Shown piece after piece: positions 20,463-29,218 of a stretch of DNA of 31,304 nucleotides. Location: assembly GCA_964615425.1 (NCBI GenBank), contig CAZTOB010000007.1, forward strand, positions 1-31,304. Direction: 5' to 3'. Position 1 is the stretch's first letter. The number at the start of each line of letters is the position of its first letter. The position numbers and the translations under genes are program-made. This DNA comes from CAYLVJ01 sp964615425 (GTDB lineage Bacteria; Patescibacteriota; Minisyncoccia; Minisyncoccales; CAYTKG01). The notes under the pieces are model-generated. The model saw nothing but the letters and a program-made list of their open reading frames with translations. It searched no databases and was not told the DNA's origin.

Positions 20463-23251
20463 AAAATTACTTTAAAAAACTAAACAAAAGTCAAAAGAAG
20501 GCCGTTACTCACGGAGAAGGGCCTCTTCTCATTGTCGCCGGGGCGGGTACGGGGAAAACAACCGTTATCACCTCTCGACTGGCCTGGTTGATTAATCAGG
20601 GACTGGCTGAGCCTGAAGAAATTCTCGCCCTAACCTTTACCAATAAAGCGGCTGGGGAGATGGAGGAAAGAGTTGACCGCCTGATCTCCGACAGCTATCT
20701 GGATCTTTGGGTGATGACTTTTCATTCTTTCGCCCACAGAGTGCTCCAAGAAAAAGGATTAGAAATTGGTTTACCCACCGATTTCGATCTTTTAGACCAA
20801 ACCGACAGTTGGCTTCTTCTCAGAAAAAATCTGGAAAAATTAAACCTTGACTATTACAAACCTTTAGGCAGGCCGACCAAGTTTATCCACGCTATGATCT
20901 CTCATTTTTCAAAATGCAAAGACCAAGGAGTAACACCTTCTAATTATCTAAAGTACGCCCAAAATGTCAAAGACGAGGAAGAAAGAAAAAAAAGGATGGA
21001 GATCGCCCGAGCCTACCAAACATATCAAGATATACTTTTAAACGAGTCCAAACTTGATTTCGGGGATTTAATCAATTACACAATCAAACTTTTTCAAGAA
21101 AGAAAAAATGTTAAAAAAGAATACCAGAACATGTTTAAATACATTTTGGTTGACGAGTTTCAAGACACCAACAGAGCTCAGTACGATCTCTTAAAGATTC
21201 TTTCGCCGCCCAAAGAAAATATAACTGTTACAGCCGACGATGATCAAAGTATCTACAAGTTCCGAGGAGCCTCCTTTGGAAACATCATCCAGTTCAGAAA
21301 AGATTTTCCTGATTCCAAAATGATTTCCATCACCAAAAATTACCGCTCAAGACAAAAAATTCTCGATCTTTCATATAATTTCATCCAAAAAAACAATCCC
21401 AACCGTCTCGAAGCAAGAGAACAAATTGATAAAAAGTTAAAAGCTGAAAAAGAGGGAAAAGGGGAGGTGGCCTGGTTCCACTTTAAAACCGAGGAAGAAG
21501 AAGTCTTGGGAATAGCAGAAAAAATCAAAAAACTTCAAAAAGAAGACAAAAAAGCTGACTTTTCAGATTTTGCCGTTTTGGTGCGAACCAACAACGCCGC
21601 TATCTCTTTCTGTAGAAGTTTTGAGAGATTAGGTATCCCTCACCGCTTCCTGGCCCTGCGCGGACTTTATTACAAGCCCATCATCATGGATACCATTTCT
21701 TATTTCACTCTTCTAACCGACCGCTACGACAGCCGAGCCTTTTACCGGATTCTTAAAATGCCCCCCTTTGATATCAAAGGGGGAACCGTTTCAAAGCTTT
21801 CCCTATTAGCTAAAAAGAAGTCCTTTTCTCTTTTTGAGGCAGCTGAAAAATTAAAAAACGAAAAAATTAAAAATATTCTTTCTCTTATTGAAAAACACTC
21901 TCACTTTTCAGAAAAAAGAAACGTTTCAGAAGTTTTTATCTCCTTTCTTGAAGACACCGATTATTTAGACCATTTGAACAAGAAAAAAGACATCGAAGGA
22001 ATAAGGTACATAAACGAGTTTTACTCCAGGATAAAAGCTTTTGAAAACGCCAACAGGGTCGCCACCTTGAGCAACTTTTTGAAACAAATCGAGCTGGAAC
22101 TGGAAGCGGGAGAAGAAGGAGAGATAAACTTCGATCCTTTTGAAAGTGAAAACAAGGTAAAAATACTAACTGTCCACAAAGCCAAGGGGTTAGAGTTTAA
22201 ATACGTATTTTTGCCCAACCTGGTTAAAAGAAGATTTCCTACCATAAGAAGAAGCGACCCTATTGAACTCCCGGATCAACTCATAAGGGATATAGTCCCC
22301 GAAGGAAACACCCACCTGGAAGAAGAAAGAAGGCTGTTTTACGTAGGAATGACAAGAAGTAAAAAAGGTCTGTTTTTAACTTCAGCGCTTGACTACGGAG
22401 GAGTAAGAAAAAAAAGACCCTCCCGGTTTTTAGAAGAGCTAGAAATAGAAAAAGGAAAGATGAAAACGTCTCAAGAAAAGATAAGAACTCACAGGGTGGA
22501 AAAACAAACGGAAGGAAATCTTAAAATTCCTTCACATTTTTCCTTCAGCCAATTCCAGGCTTTTAAGAGTTGCCCCCTTCAATACAAGTTTGCCCATGTT
22601 TTAAAAATTCCCATCAGGGGGAAAGCTTTTTTCAGCTACGGAAAAACCATGCACAATACCTTGGAAAGGTTCGTAAGTGAAGATGTTTCAACCTGGGAAA
22701 AACTGCTTGAAATATATGAAGAAGAATGGATAGAGGATTGGTTCAACGACCAAGAAGAAAAGGAAAAATACTTCAAGCTGGGAAAAGAGAGCTTGAAAAT
22801 ATTTCTTAAAGATTATCAAAAAAACAACCCGGAGGTATTAAAAATTAACGGAGAACCGGCTTTAGAAAAAAACTTCCGGTTGAAAATAGGGGAGGACACC
22901 GTCGTGGGCAAGATAGATCGTGTAGATAGAGTTGAAAACGGGGCTGAACTTATCGACTACAAAACAGGACGGGTAAAAGAAAAATTAAGAAAAAAAGACA
23001 AAGAACAGCTTTTGATTTACCAAATAGCAGCAGAAGAAGCTCTTGATTTAAAACCTAAAAAGCTAACTTATTATTACCTCAACGAAGGAAAAAAACTTTC
23101 TTTCTTGGGAGAGGAAGAACAGCTCAAAGAACAAAAATCAGAAATGAAAAAACTAATTGAAAGGATAAAAAAGAAGAACTTCGATCCCGATCCGGGGTGG
23201 CAGTGCAAGTTCTGCGATTTTAAGAAGATATGCGAATATGCAAAACAGTAA
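20459..23251 (+). CDS. UvrD/PcrA-type helicase fused to a PD-(D/E)XK Fe-S nuclease
   Basis: Protein of 930 residues, superfamily 1A helicase first: Q-motif LNKSQKKAV, Walker A AGAGTGKT (27-34), LTFTNKAAGEMEERV, VDEFQDTN (Walker B), ADDDQSIYKFRGA, HKAKGLEFKYVF and the RLFYVGMTRSK arginine motif. The C-terminal third (from about residue 690) is a RecB/AddB-like nuclease: FSQFQAFKSCPLQY, GKIDRVDRV (Asp), IDYKTGR (Asp and Lys). Cys705, Cys916, Cys919 and Cys925 give the 4Fe-4S arrangement of AddB-type nucleases. It is likely a single-chain helicase-nuclease for processing broken DNA ends. It is co-transcribed with the SbcCD-like pair, which fits double-strand break repair. It overlaps pspC by four bases and the flavoprotein gene by fourteen. 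Confidence 0.94.
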   Translation: MKNYFKKLNKSQKKAVTHGEGPLLIVAGAGTGKTTVITSRLAWLINQGLAEPEEILALTFTNKAAGEMEERVDRLISDSYLDLWVMTFHSFAHRVLQEKGLEIGLPTDFDLLDQTDSWLLLRKNLEKLNLDYYKPLGRPTKFIHAMISHFSKCKDQGVTPSNYLKYAQNVKDEEERKKRMEIARAYQTYQDILLNESKLDFGDLINYTIKLFQERKNVKKEYQNMFKYILVDEFQDTNRAQYDLLKILSPPKENITVTADDDQSIYKFRGASFGNIIQFRKDFPDSKMISITKNYRSRQKILDLSYNFIQKNNPNRLEAREQIDKKLKAEKEGKGEVAWFHFKTEEEEVLGIAEKIKKLQKEDKKADFSDFAVLVRTNNAAISFCRSFERLGIPHRFLALRGLYYKPIIMDTISYFTLLTDRYDSRAFYRILKMPPFDIKGGTVSKLSLLAKKKSFSLFEAAEKLKNEKIKNILSLIEKHSHFSEKRNVSEVFISFLEDTDYLDHLNKKKDIEGIRYINEFYSRIKAFENANRVATLSNFLKQIELELEAGEEGEINFDPFESENKVKILTVHKAKGLEFKYVFLPNLVKRRFPTIRRSDPIELPDQLIRDIVPEGNTHLEEERRLFYVGMTRSKKGLFLTSALDYGGVRKKRPSRFLEELEIEKGKMKTSQEKIRTHRVEKQTEGNLKIPSHFSFSQFQAFKSCPLQYKFAHVLKIPIRGKAFFSYGKTMHNTLERFVSEDVSTWEKLLEIYEEEWIEDWFNDQEEKEKYFKLGKESLKIFLKDYQKNNPEVLKINGEPALEKNFRLKIGEDTVVGKIDRVDRVENGAELIDYKTGRVKEKLRKKDKEQLLIYQIAAEEALDLKPKKLTYYYLNEGKKLSFLGEEEQLKEQKSEMKKLIERIKKKNFDPDPGWQCKFCDFKKICEYAKQ

Positions 23252-24494
23252 AAAGAAAAAATGGGATGTTTGTGTAATCGGAGGAGGGCCGGCGGGAATG
23301 ATGGCTGCCGGAAGAGCAGGAGAGAAAAAAGACGTTGTTTTGCTCGAAAAAAACAAAAAACTCGGACAAAAACTTCTTTTAACAGGAAAGGGAAGGTGCA
23401 ACATCACCACTGCCGAAACCGATGATTACGAATTCGTTAAAAAACTGAATGAAAAGGGTGATTTTCTTTACTCCGGACTTTCAGATTTCGGAGTTGAAAA
23501 AACAATTAAATTTTTTGAGGAAAAACTTAATCTCCCCCTTAAAGAAGAAAGAGGCGGAAGAATTTTTCCTAAAAGCGGAAAGGCGGAAGACGTGCTTAGA
23601 GTTTTGAAAAAATATCTTGAAAAAGGTAATGTAAAGATTAAAAGAGGAGCTGAGGTGAATAAAATTAAAATCGAGAATAAAAAAGTAATGTCTGTAACTT
23701 TTCAAAACACCGAGATTAAAGCAGAAAAATTCATAATCGCCACCGGGGGAAAAAGCTACCCCCAAACAGGTTCCTCGGGAGACGGACTTAAGTGGGCTGA
23801 AAAAGCCGGGCATAAGATAACAGACGTTTTCCCGTCTCTTGTACCCTTGAAAACAGAGGAAAGGTGGGTTGAAAAACTACAAGGGCTCGACCTTAAAAAC
23901 GTAAAGCTTAAAATTTATCAAGAAGGCGTTCGGAAGGAAGAAAAGTTCGGGGATATGATTTTTACTCATTTTGGAGTAAGCGGGCCCGCCGTTTTAGACT
24001 TGAGCCGCAAGGTGGTTAAACTTTTGAAAAAAGGAAGCGTGAAGATGAAAATAGATCTTAAACCCGCGCTGGGAACAAAGAAGCTAGACAAAAGATTAAG
24101 ACGCGACTTCAAGAAACACTCCGGCAAAATGATTAAAAACGGATTGAAAGACCTCTTGCCATCCAAGTTAATTTCTGTTTTCCTTAAGTTAGCGGGGATT
24201 CACCCTTCAAGGGTAACAGGGAGTATTACCAAAGAAGAAAGAGGGGAAATCCTTAAAACCTTAAAGGGTGTGGAGCTTACAATTGTTGAGCCTGCCGGGT
24301 TTGAGCAAGCCGTCGTAACAAAAGGAGGGGTTTCAACCGATGAGGTTGAGCAACAAACGATGAAGTCCAAACTAATTAAAAATCTTTATTTCGCGGGAGA
24401 GGTTTTAAACCTAGACGGTCCTACCGGAGGGTACAATCTCCAGATTGCATGGACAACCGGGTTTATAGCTGGGCGATCCACTAGTTTAAATTGA
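23238..24494 (+). CDS. BaiN/YhiN (HI0933-like) family flavoprotein
   Basis: Protein of 418 residues. The N-terminal FAD-binding Rossmann motif is VCVIGGGPAGMMAAGRA (GGGPAG at residues 15-20), followed by the family's own KKLGQKLLLTGKGRCNIT. FIIATGGKSYPQTGSSGDG lies in the middle, MIFTHFGVSGPAVLDLSR after it, and GEVLNLDGPTGGYNLQIAWT near the end, which is the second FAD contact. Length is typical. Members are NAD(P)/FAD-dependent oxidoreductases of mostly unknown substrate. I start at ATG 23238, overlapping the helicase gene by 14 bases. Operon position suggests no particular pathway. Confidence 0.93.
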   Translation: MQNSKKKKWDVCVIGGGPAGMMAAGRAGEKKDVVLLEKNKKLGQKLLLTGKGRCNITTAETDDYEFVKKLNEKGDFLYSGLSDFGVEKTIKFFEEKLNLPLKEERGGRIFPKSGKAEDVLRVLKKYLEKGNVKIKRGAEVNKIKIENKKVMSVTFQNTEIKAEKFIIATGGKSYPQTGSSGDGLKWAEKAGHKITDVFPSLVPLKTEERWVEKLQGLDLKNVKLKIYQEGVRKEEKFGDMIFTHFGVSGPAVLDLSRKVVKLLKKGSVKMKIDLKPALGTKKLDKRLRRDFKKHSGKMIKNGLKDLLPSKLISVFLKLAGIHPSRVTGSITKEERGEILKTLKGVELTIVEPAGFEQAVVTKGGVSTDEVEQQTMKSKLIKNLYFAGEVLNLDGPTGGYNLQIAWTTGFIAGRSTSLN

Positions 24495-24499
24495 AATCT

Positions 24500-25681
24500 A
24501 TGAAGAAAAAAATATTCTTTTTGTTTTTAATATCTTTAGCTTTTACCGCCATTTTGGTTTCGGCGGAAGAAAAACAAATTACAATCAACTTTTTTTACAG
24601 TGTTACCTGTCCTCACTGCGCAGCAGAGAAAAAATTTCTTGAAGAAACTTTTAACAACAATTCAGAAGTTGTTTTAAAAGAACATTTAGTAACCAGTGAA
24701 GAAGGAGCAAAGCTGTTAAAAGAGCTTTACAACGACTATGACGTCTCAAAGGATGAAAAAGGGTTGGTGCCGGCCACCTTTATCGAGGGCAGATATTTCA
24801 TCGGGTATAGGGGAGACGAAGAAACAGGAAGAGAAATAGAAAAATATGTTTTAAATTTATTGGAAGGGAAAGAAACTGATTCGGGCTCCGATGACCTTTT
24901 GAAGGAAATAAAAATACCGGTTATAGGAAAAGTGAGGGTTGAGGGTTTGGCTCCCCTTCCTTTGTCTGTAGTACTTGGCACTCTTGACGGTTTCAATGCG
25001 TGCGCGATGGTTGCTTTGAGCTTTCTCCTTGCTTCTTTGGCGGCTACGGGAGTAAGAAAAAAAATAATTCTTATCGGAGGAGTATTTATCTTTATCTCGG
25101 GCCTTGTTTATTTCCTCTTCATTGCAGCATGGTTAAATCTTTTTTTAGTCTTGGAGCAAATGAAAATTATCACTGTCTTGGTAGGGGGCGTGATAATCAT
25201 CTTTTCTCTTCTGCTTTTAAAAGAATACATAAACGGAATAGTCTGTAAAATATGCAACGTGGAAGAAGATAATGGCATCTTTCAAATATTTTCCAAAGCA
25301 GAAAAAAAGCTCTTTAAAAAAATGAAAGAGCTGATAGATGAAGACTTATCTCTGCCCCTCCTTATCTTAGGAGTTTCGATTGTCGCAGCTGGTGTTAACT
25401 TAGTTGAACTGGCTTGTTCTTTGGGATTTCCACTTGCCTTTACCCGGATTCTAACAACAATGAACCTTTCCACTTTCTCTTATTACTTCTACATCTTCGT
25501 ATACGTTCTTTTTTACATGATAGATGATTTTATCATCTTTCTCATAGTCGTTTTCACTCTAGAAATTACAAAGATATCAGATAAATACCTGCAAATCGTA
25601 AAGCTTATCGCATCGCTTGTTTTACTCGGTTTGGGAATAATTTTCATCTTACAACCTTCTCTTCTCACCTCCTTATCTTAA
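24500..25681 (+). CDS. Exported thioredoxin-like domain fused to a CcdA/DsbD-like membrane domain
   Basis: Protein of 393 residues from ATG 24500; the frame could be extended to a TTG overlapping the previous stop, but the signal peptide starts cleanly here. Residues 1-21 form a signal peptide. A thioredoxin-fold domain with a redox-active CPHC (Cys37, Cys40) follows to about residue 125. Then come about seven or eight hydrophobic helices with DGFNACAMVALSFLL and NLVELACSLGFPLAF, two related segments each carrying an intramembrane Cys as in CcdA/DsbD electron carriers. The likely role is to pass reducing equivalents across the membrane to the outside thioredoxin domain for disulfide chemistry. 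The domain order (thioredoxin first) differs from classic DsbD. It converges with the minus-strand gene, overlapping by nine bases. Confidence 0.85.
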   Translation: MKKKIFFLFLISLAFTAILVSAEEKQITINFFYSVTCPHCAAEKKFLEETFNNNSEVVLKEHLVTSEEGAKLLKELYNDYDVSKDEKGLVPATFIEGRYFIGYRGDEETGREIEKYVLNLLEGKETDSGSDDLLKEIKIPVIGKVRVEGLAPLPLSVVLGTLDGFNACAMVALSFLLASLAATGVRKKIILIGGVFIFISGLVYFLFIAAWLNLFLVLEQMKIITVLVGGVIIIFSLLLLKEYINGIVCKICNVEEDNGIFQIFSKAEKKLFKKMKELIDEDLSLPLLILGVSIVAAGVNLVELACSLGFPLAFTRILTTMNLSTFSYYFYIFVYVLFYMIDDFIIFLIVVFTLEITKISDKYLQIVKLIASLVLLGLGIIFILQPSLLTSLS

Positions 25682-26617
25682 CTTCTTTTCGACAGAGCTT
25701 TCCAAGCGCCGCAAAGCAATGTGAAGATCGGTAAACATTTTATTAGCGTTGGTAACGACATTCAAGCTATTTTGAGTTTGCTGGAAATAACCAACGACTA
25801 AAACCAAATCACCTACTTCAGCTTGACCATGGAAAATCTTGTAAACGATAAGAGCCACCGCAAATCCTTGGGTCAAGTTGGAAAGAACCTGAACCACTGT
25901 CCATCGCCAGTAATGCATATTTCTTGCTTCTGAGGCTTCTTTGTAAAAAGTCTCGCCTTGTTTTTTGAGAGTATTTTTAAGTTTTTCTCCGTCCTCGCGT
26001 TGTCTCCACACGTCCGGGGTTTTTCGGTAAGCGGTTCCCCAAAAGGCCTCCGAAGCCTCAAAGGAGTCTCTCGCTTCATCAGAATAAAAACCGGAAGCGA
26101 AATAGTCAACCAAAAGATAAATGAATGTATAAATCAGAAAGAGAATAAAATAATCAATGTCTGCTTTAAAAAAAACAAGAGGTATAACGATGAAGTTGAC
26201 CGGAAGCTGGAGCAAGTTGTTTTTGTAATAAATTAAAAGACCGTTTAAAACTTCTGTTATTCTTTTAATCGCCTGCACCGCTTCACCTGTTTTACAATTT
26301 TCTTTCACCTTTGTCCGGCTGGTGAAAAAAAGAGCGAGATCAATAGTCATATCGACTCCTAAAATCTCAAGCCCGTACTTGGAACGCAGCCTTATTACAT
26401 CTTCAGTTACTTTGTTTATAATCATCCCCGCAATCCAAGGCAGCGCTCCTTTCCAATTAGATGGATCCTGGGTTAAAACATTAACCACACGGGAAAGAGC
26501 AAAGGGCCAAAAAAGAGTTTGAACGAAAGCTACGAGTCTCCAAAAAGAATACCATATTATCTTTACTTTTTCTTTTTGCCAAAAATTATTAAAAAAATCC
26601 TTAAGTAAAGGTTTCAT
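25673..26617 (-). CDS. ABC exporter-type transmembrane domain without ATPase domain
   Basis: Protein of 314 residues with about five to six hydrophobic segments and charged cytoplasmic extensions. Its order resembles the membrane domain of type I (type IV fold) ABC exporters: an early IIWYSFWRLVAFVQTLFWPF helix, an extended LDLALFF-type region, and the terminal GDLVLVVGYFQQTQNSLN helix leading to ALRRLE. In full exporters the nucleotide-binding domain follows this point, but the stop comes a few residues later, so no Walker A or signature motif exists here. No ATPase partner lies next to it. It may be a degraded exporter, or a half that pairs with an ATPase encoded elsewhere. The stop codon region overlaps the end of the convergent plus-strand gene. 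Confidence 0.78.
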   Translation of the reverse strand: MKPLLKDFFNNFWQKEKVKIIWYSFWRLVAFVQTLFWPFALSRVVNVLTQDPSNWKGALPWIAGMIINKVTEDVIRLRSKYGLEILGVDMTIDLALFFTSRTKVKENCKTGEAVQAIKRITEVLNGLLIYYKNNLLQLPVNFIVIPLVFFKADIDYFILFLIYTFIYLLVDYFASGFYSDEARDSFEASEAFWGTAYRKTPDVWRQREDGEKLKNTLKKQGETFYKEASEARNMHYWRWTVVQVLSNLTQGFAVALIVYKIFHGQAEVGDLVLVVGYFQQTQNSLNVVTNANKMFTDLHIALRRLESSVEKKLR

Positions 26618-26677
26618 AACTTGTTTTATTATCTTAATTGGTTCATAATAACATAAAATTGTTTTAATCTTTGGTTT
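26618..26677. promoter_or_regulatory. Short divergent intergenic region
   Basis: These 60 bases separate two divergent starts and so should hold both promoters. For the right gene, TTTAAT (26663-26668) lies nine bases before ATG 26678. For the left gene, GATAAT on the minus strand lies ten bases before its ATG. Neither has a good -35. There is no Shine-Dalgarno site on either side. Confidence 0.3.
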
Positions 26678-27454
26678 ATGAAAAGAAAAAAGGTTGGACT
26701 TGTTCTAGGATCAGGCGGGGCTCGAGGGTTTGCCCATCTGGGAGTTATTAAAGCTTTGGAAGAAAACGAAATACCCATTGACCTTATCGTTGGAACAAGC
26801 GCTGGTGCAATAGTAGGGGGGGTTTACTCATACTTTAAAAATTACCGTAAAACAGAGGAAGAGTTTTTTAAATTCAAATGGAGGCAGGTTTTAAGAAGAT
26901 TTGTTATGAGGCAGAGAATAGACGAAATATATCACTCCGTTTTCGGAGAAATAACTTTCGAGGAGCTTAAAATACCCTTCAGAGCAGTAGCCTTTGATTT
27001 TCAAAAATTAGAACCCGTTGTCTTGAAAGAAGGAGATGTGGGAAGCGCTATGGAGGCAAGCGGTTGCCTCCCTCATCTTTGGCAGAAAATAAGTTGGGGA
27101 AAAAGAAATCTTTATGACGGAGGATTGGCGGTTCCTTTGCCGGTTAAAGAGGCTAAAAAAATGGGGGCTGACATATTGGTGGCTGCTAACCTTAACAGTA
27201 AAAAAGTAGTCAATAAAAATTACAAAACCCGTATCGGCCCCCTCGGAATAAAGTTTTACCTTGAAACCCTCCAACATTACCTTATCAAAGAACAATCCAG
27301 AGAGGCTGATTTTTTAATAGAGCCTGAGATTAAAAAACTTTCTTTTTGGGACTGGCGCTCTCCTCAAAAAATAATTGAAAGAAGAATCGAAAGCGCCGAA
27401 AAAGCTACCTTACCTTTTATCAAACAATTAAAAAGAAATTTAAAAAATGACTAA
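26678..27454 (+). CDS. Patatin-like phospholipase, first of two
   Basis: Protein of 258 residues, RssA-like. The oxyanion-hole motif is GLVLGSGGARGFAHLG near the N-terminus, the nucleophile Ser41 is in GTSAG, and the catalytic Asp147 is in YDGG. The dyad is therefore complete. It lacks a signal peptide and is probably a cytoplasmic or membrane-associated lipid acyl hydrolase. The start fits the family exactly. It overlaps the second patatin gene by eight bases. The substrate is unknown; membrane lipid turnover or a host-derived lipid are possibilities. Confidence 0.93.
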   Translation: MKRKKVGLVLGSGGARGFAHLGVIKALEENEIPIDLIVGTSAGAIVGGVYSYFKNYRKTEEEFFKFKWRQVLRRFVMRQRIDEIYHSVFGEITFEELKIPFRAVAFDFQKLEPVVLKEGDVGSAMEASGCLPHLWQKISWGKRNLYDGGLAVPLPVKEAKKMGADILVAANLNSKKVVNKNYKTRIGPLGIKFYLETLQHYLIKEQSREADFLIEPEIKKLSFWDWRSPQKIIERRIESAEKATLPFIKQLKRNLKND

Positions 27455-28238
27455 AAAAATAGGTCTGGCCTTGGGTTCCGGGGGAATAAGGGGGTTTACC
27501 CACATCGGAGTCTTGAAAGTGCTGGAAAAAAATGAGATCCCCGTTGACTTCATTGCTGGATCAAGTGCCGGGGCGGTAGCGGGCGCCGCTTACGCTTTTT
27601 ATCAAAACGCTCAAAAAGTGGAGGATCTCTTTCTTTCCCTGAAGTGGCGTAAAACCCTTTCTTTACTTGACTTTTCTTTACAGGGCGGAATTATAAAAGG
27701 GGAAAAAATTAAAAGCTTCATCAGAGAGCTTACCAAAGACTCCAACTTTTCCGACCTTAAGATTCCTTTTTCGGCTGTGGCCACCGAAATAGAAACTGGA
27801 AAGCCTTATATCTTTCAAAAAGGAGAGTTGGAAAAAGCGTTGCTGGCAAGTTGTGCTTTCCCTTTTGTTTTCAAGCCGGTGGAAGAAAAAGGGAAACTCT
27901 TGATGGATGGAGGGCTTTCTAACCCCGTCCCGGCAGATGTAGTAAAAGAGATGGGAGCAGAAATAGTAATCGGAGTCAACCTCGACAATGCTTCTTACCT
28001 TGCCACCTACAAAAACAAAATGGGTTCTTTAAAGTTTTTCGCTGAAATTATTCAAAAGAATTTAAGCCAAAGAGTTTTAGAAAATTATGCGGAGGTGGTA
28101 ATTGCTCCCAAGTTTAAAAACAAAATCACGCTGAAAGAAATTAAAGATATTTTTGATCAAAAAGCAAAAGAATTGATCAGGGTGGGGGAAGAAGAAACTT
28201 TAAGAAAGATAGAGGAAATCAAAAAGTTTGTGATATGA
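27447..28238 (+). CDS. Patatin-like phospholipase, second of two
   Basis: Protein of 263 residues, clearly a paralog of the preceding gene: GLALGSGGIRGFTHIGVLKV, nucleophile Ser40 in GSSAG, and Asp154 in MDGGLSNPVP. The catalytic dyad is complete, so this copy should also be active. The middle (residues 55-120) differs more from the first copy and could alter substrate choice. The gene ends ten bases before the YggU-family gene. Confidence 0.93.
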   Translation: MTKKIGLALGSGGIRGFTHIGVLKVLEKNEIPVDFIAGSSAGAVAGAAYAFYQNAQKVEDLFLSLKWRKTLSLLDFSLQGGIIKGEKIKSFIRELTKDSNFSDLKIPFSAVATEIETGKPYIFQKGELEKALLASCAFPFVFKPVEEKGKLLMDGGLSNPVPADVVKEMGAEIVIGVNLDNASYLATYKNKMGSLKFFAEIIQKNLSQRVLENYAEVVIAPKFKNKITLKEIKDIFDQKAKELIRVGEEETLRKIEEIKKFVI

Positions 28239-28239
28239 T
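28231..28239 (+). promoter_or_regulatory. Candidate extended -10 before the YggU-family gene
   Basis: TGATATGAT (TG, one base, TATGAT at 28234-28239) overlaps the end of the second patatin gene. Eight bases separate it from ATG 28248, close to the seven-base layout seen at uvrB, paralog A and the thrS leader. No -35 is evident. Confidence 0.4.
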
Positions 28240-28247
28240 GAAGTAAG

Positions 28248-28460
28248 ATGATTGTTAAGATAAAAGTACATCCGAACTCTGGAGAGGAAAAAATCCAAAA
28301 AAAAGAAAAAAACAGTTTTGAAGTTTGGCTCAAAGAAAAAGCGGAAAAGGGGAAAGCCAACAAACGTCTTTTCACCCTTCTTCAAGAAAAATTTCCTGAA
28401 AAAAGAATACTTTTGCTGAAAGGAGGGAAAAAAACAAACAAAATAATTAAAATTACATGA
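28248..28460 (+). CDS. DUF167 (YggU) family protein
   Basis: Protein of 70 residues, somewhat short for the family. IVKIKVHPNSGEEKI at the start, FEVWLKEKAEKGKANKRL (the conserved Ala-x-x-Gly-Lys-Ala-Asn core) and the final ILLLKGGKKTNKIIKI strand are the recognised DUF167/YggU pattern. Function is unknown. It overlaps the nuclease gene by four bases (ATGA). Confidence 0.9.
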   Translation: MIVKIKVHPNSGEEKIQKKEKNSFEVWLKEKAEKGKANKRLFTLLQEKFPEKRILLLKGGKKTNKIIKIT

Positions 28461-29218
28461 GTTATAATCCTGAAAAATATATCTATACCCCGGGGCAAAA
28501 AGAACCTTTTGAGGTAAGCAGGTACCGGATAGACATGTTCAAGGAGTGCCCCAGGTGTTTTTACCTTTACGCCCGAAAAAGAGTAAAAAGGCCTTCCTGG
28601 CCGGCCTTTACTCTAAACAGTGCGGTTGATATTTTGCTTAAAAAAGAGTTTGACGTTCACCGGGCGGAAAAAGAGTCTCATCCTTTGATGAAAAACTACG
28701 GTATCAACGCCGTTCCTTTTCAGCATCCCAAAATGAGCGATTGGAGAGACAACTTCGAAGGAGTAAGGGTTTTACACGAACCAACGAACTTGATTATCTA
28801 CGGAGCCGTTGACGACATCTGGGTCACCCCGAACAAGGTTTTAACCGTTGTTGATTACAAGTCAACAAGTACTTACAAAAAAGTGACTTTGGATGGAAAA
28901 TACAAAGAAGGTTACAAACGCCAAATGGAAGTCTACCAGTGGCTTTTAAGAGGACAGGAGGGGCTGAAGGAAAAAGGTTATTCGGTTTCTGATAAAGGAT
29001 TCTTCGTCTACGCCAACGGGAGAAAAGATAAAAAAGCTTTTGACGGCAAGTTGGAGTTTGACGTACAAATCATTCCCTACGTAGGAGATGATTCCTGGGT
29101 GGAAGAAAAAATCTTTGAAATTTATGAATGCCTAAATAAGAAAGAAGCTCCACCGGCCGACCCAGAATGTGAGTATTGCAACTACCGCGAGGAGGCAAAA
29201 AAGAAACTGGAAGGTTGA
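28457..29218 (+). CDS. PD-(D/E)XK nuclease family protein, Cas4/AddB-like with four Cys
   Basis: Protein of 253 residues. The nuclease core shows Asp119/Asp120 (YGAVDDIW) and VVDYKS with Asp133 and Lys135, followed by a QMEVYQWLL helix like the QxxxY motif of RecB/Cas4 nucleases. Cys31 and Cys34 (FKECPRC) near the start and Cys238 and Cys241 (CEYC) near the end could bind an iron-sulfur cluster, as in Cas4 and AddB. No CRISPR array or cas1/cas2 is in the window, so a general DNA repair role is more likely than spacer acquisition. It is not fused to a helicase, unlike the gene at 20459. The next gene starts at a TTG overlapping its stop. Confidence 0.82.
   Translation: MSYNPEKYIYTPGQKEPFEVSRYRIDMFKECPRCFYLYARKRVKRPSWPAFTLNSAVDILLKKEFDVHRAEKESHPLMKNYGINAVPFQHPKMSDWRDNFEGVRVLHEPTNLIIYGAVDDIWVTPNKVLTVVDYKSTSTYKKVTLDGKYKEGYKRQMEVYQWLLRGQEGLKEKGYSVSDKGFFVYANGRKDKKAFDGKLEFDVQIIPYVGDDSWVEEKIFEIYECLNKKEAPPADPECEYCNYREEAKKKLEG

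Noticed and set aside
28457..29218. cas4 as part of a CRISPR locus
   Set aside because: No direct-repeat array and no cas1, cas2 or effector gene is visible anywhere in the window.
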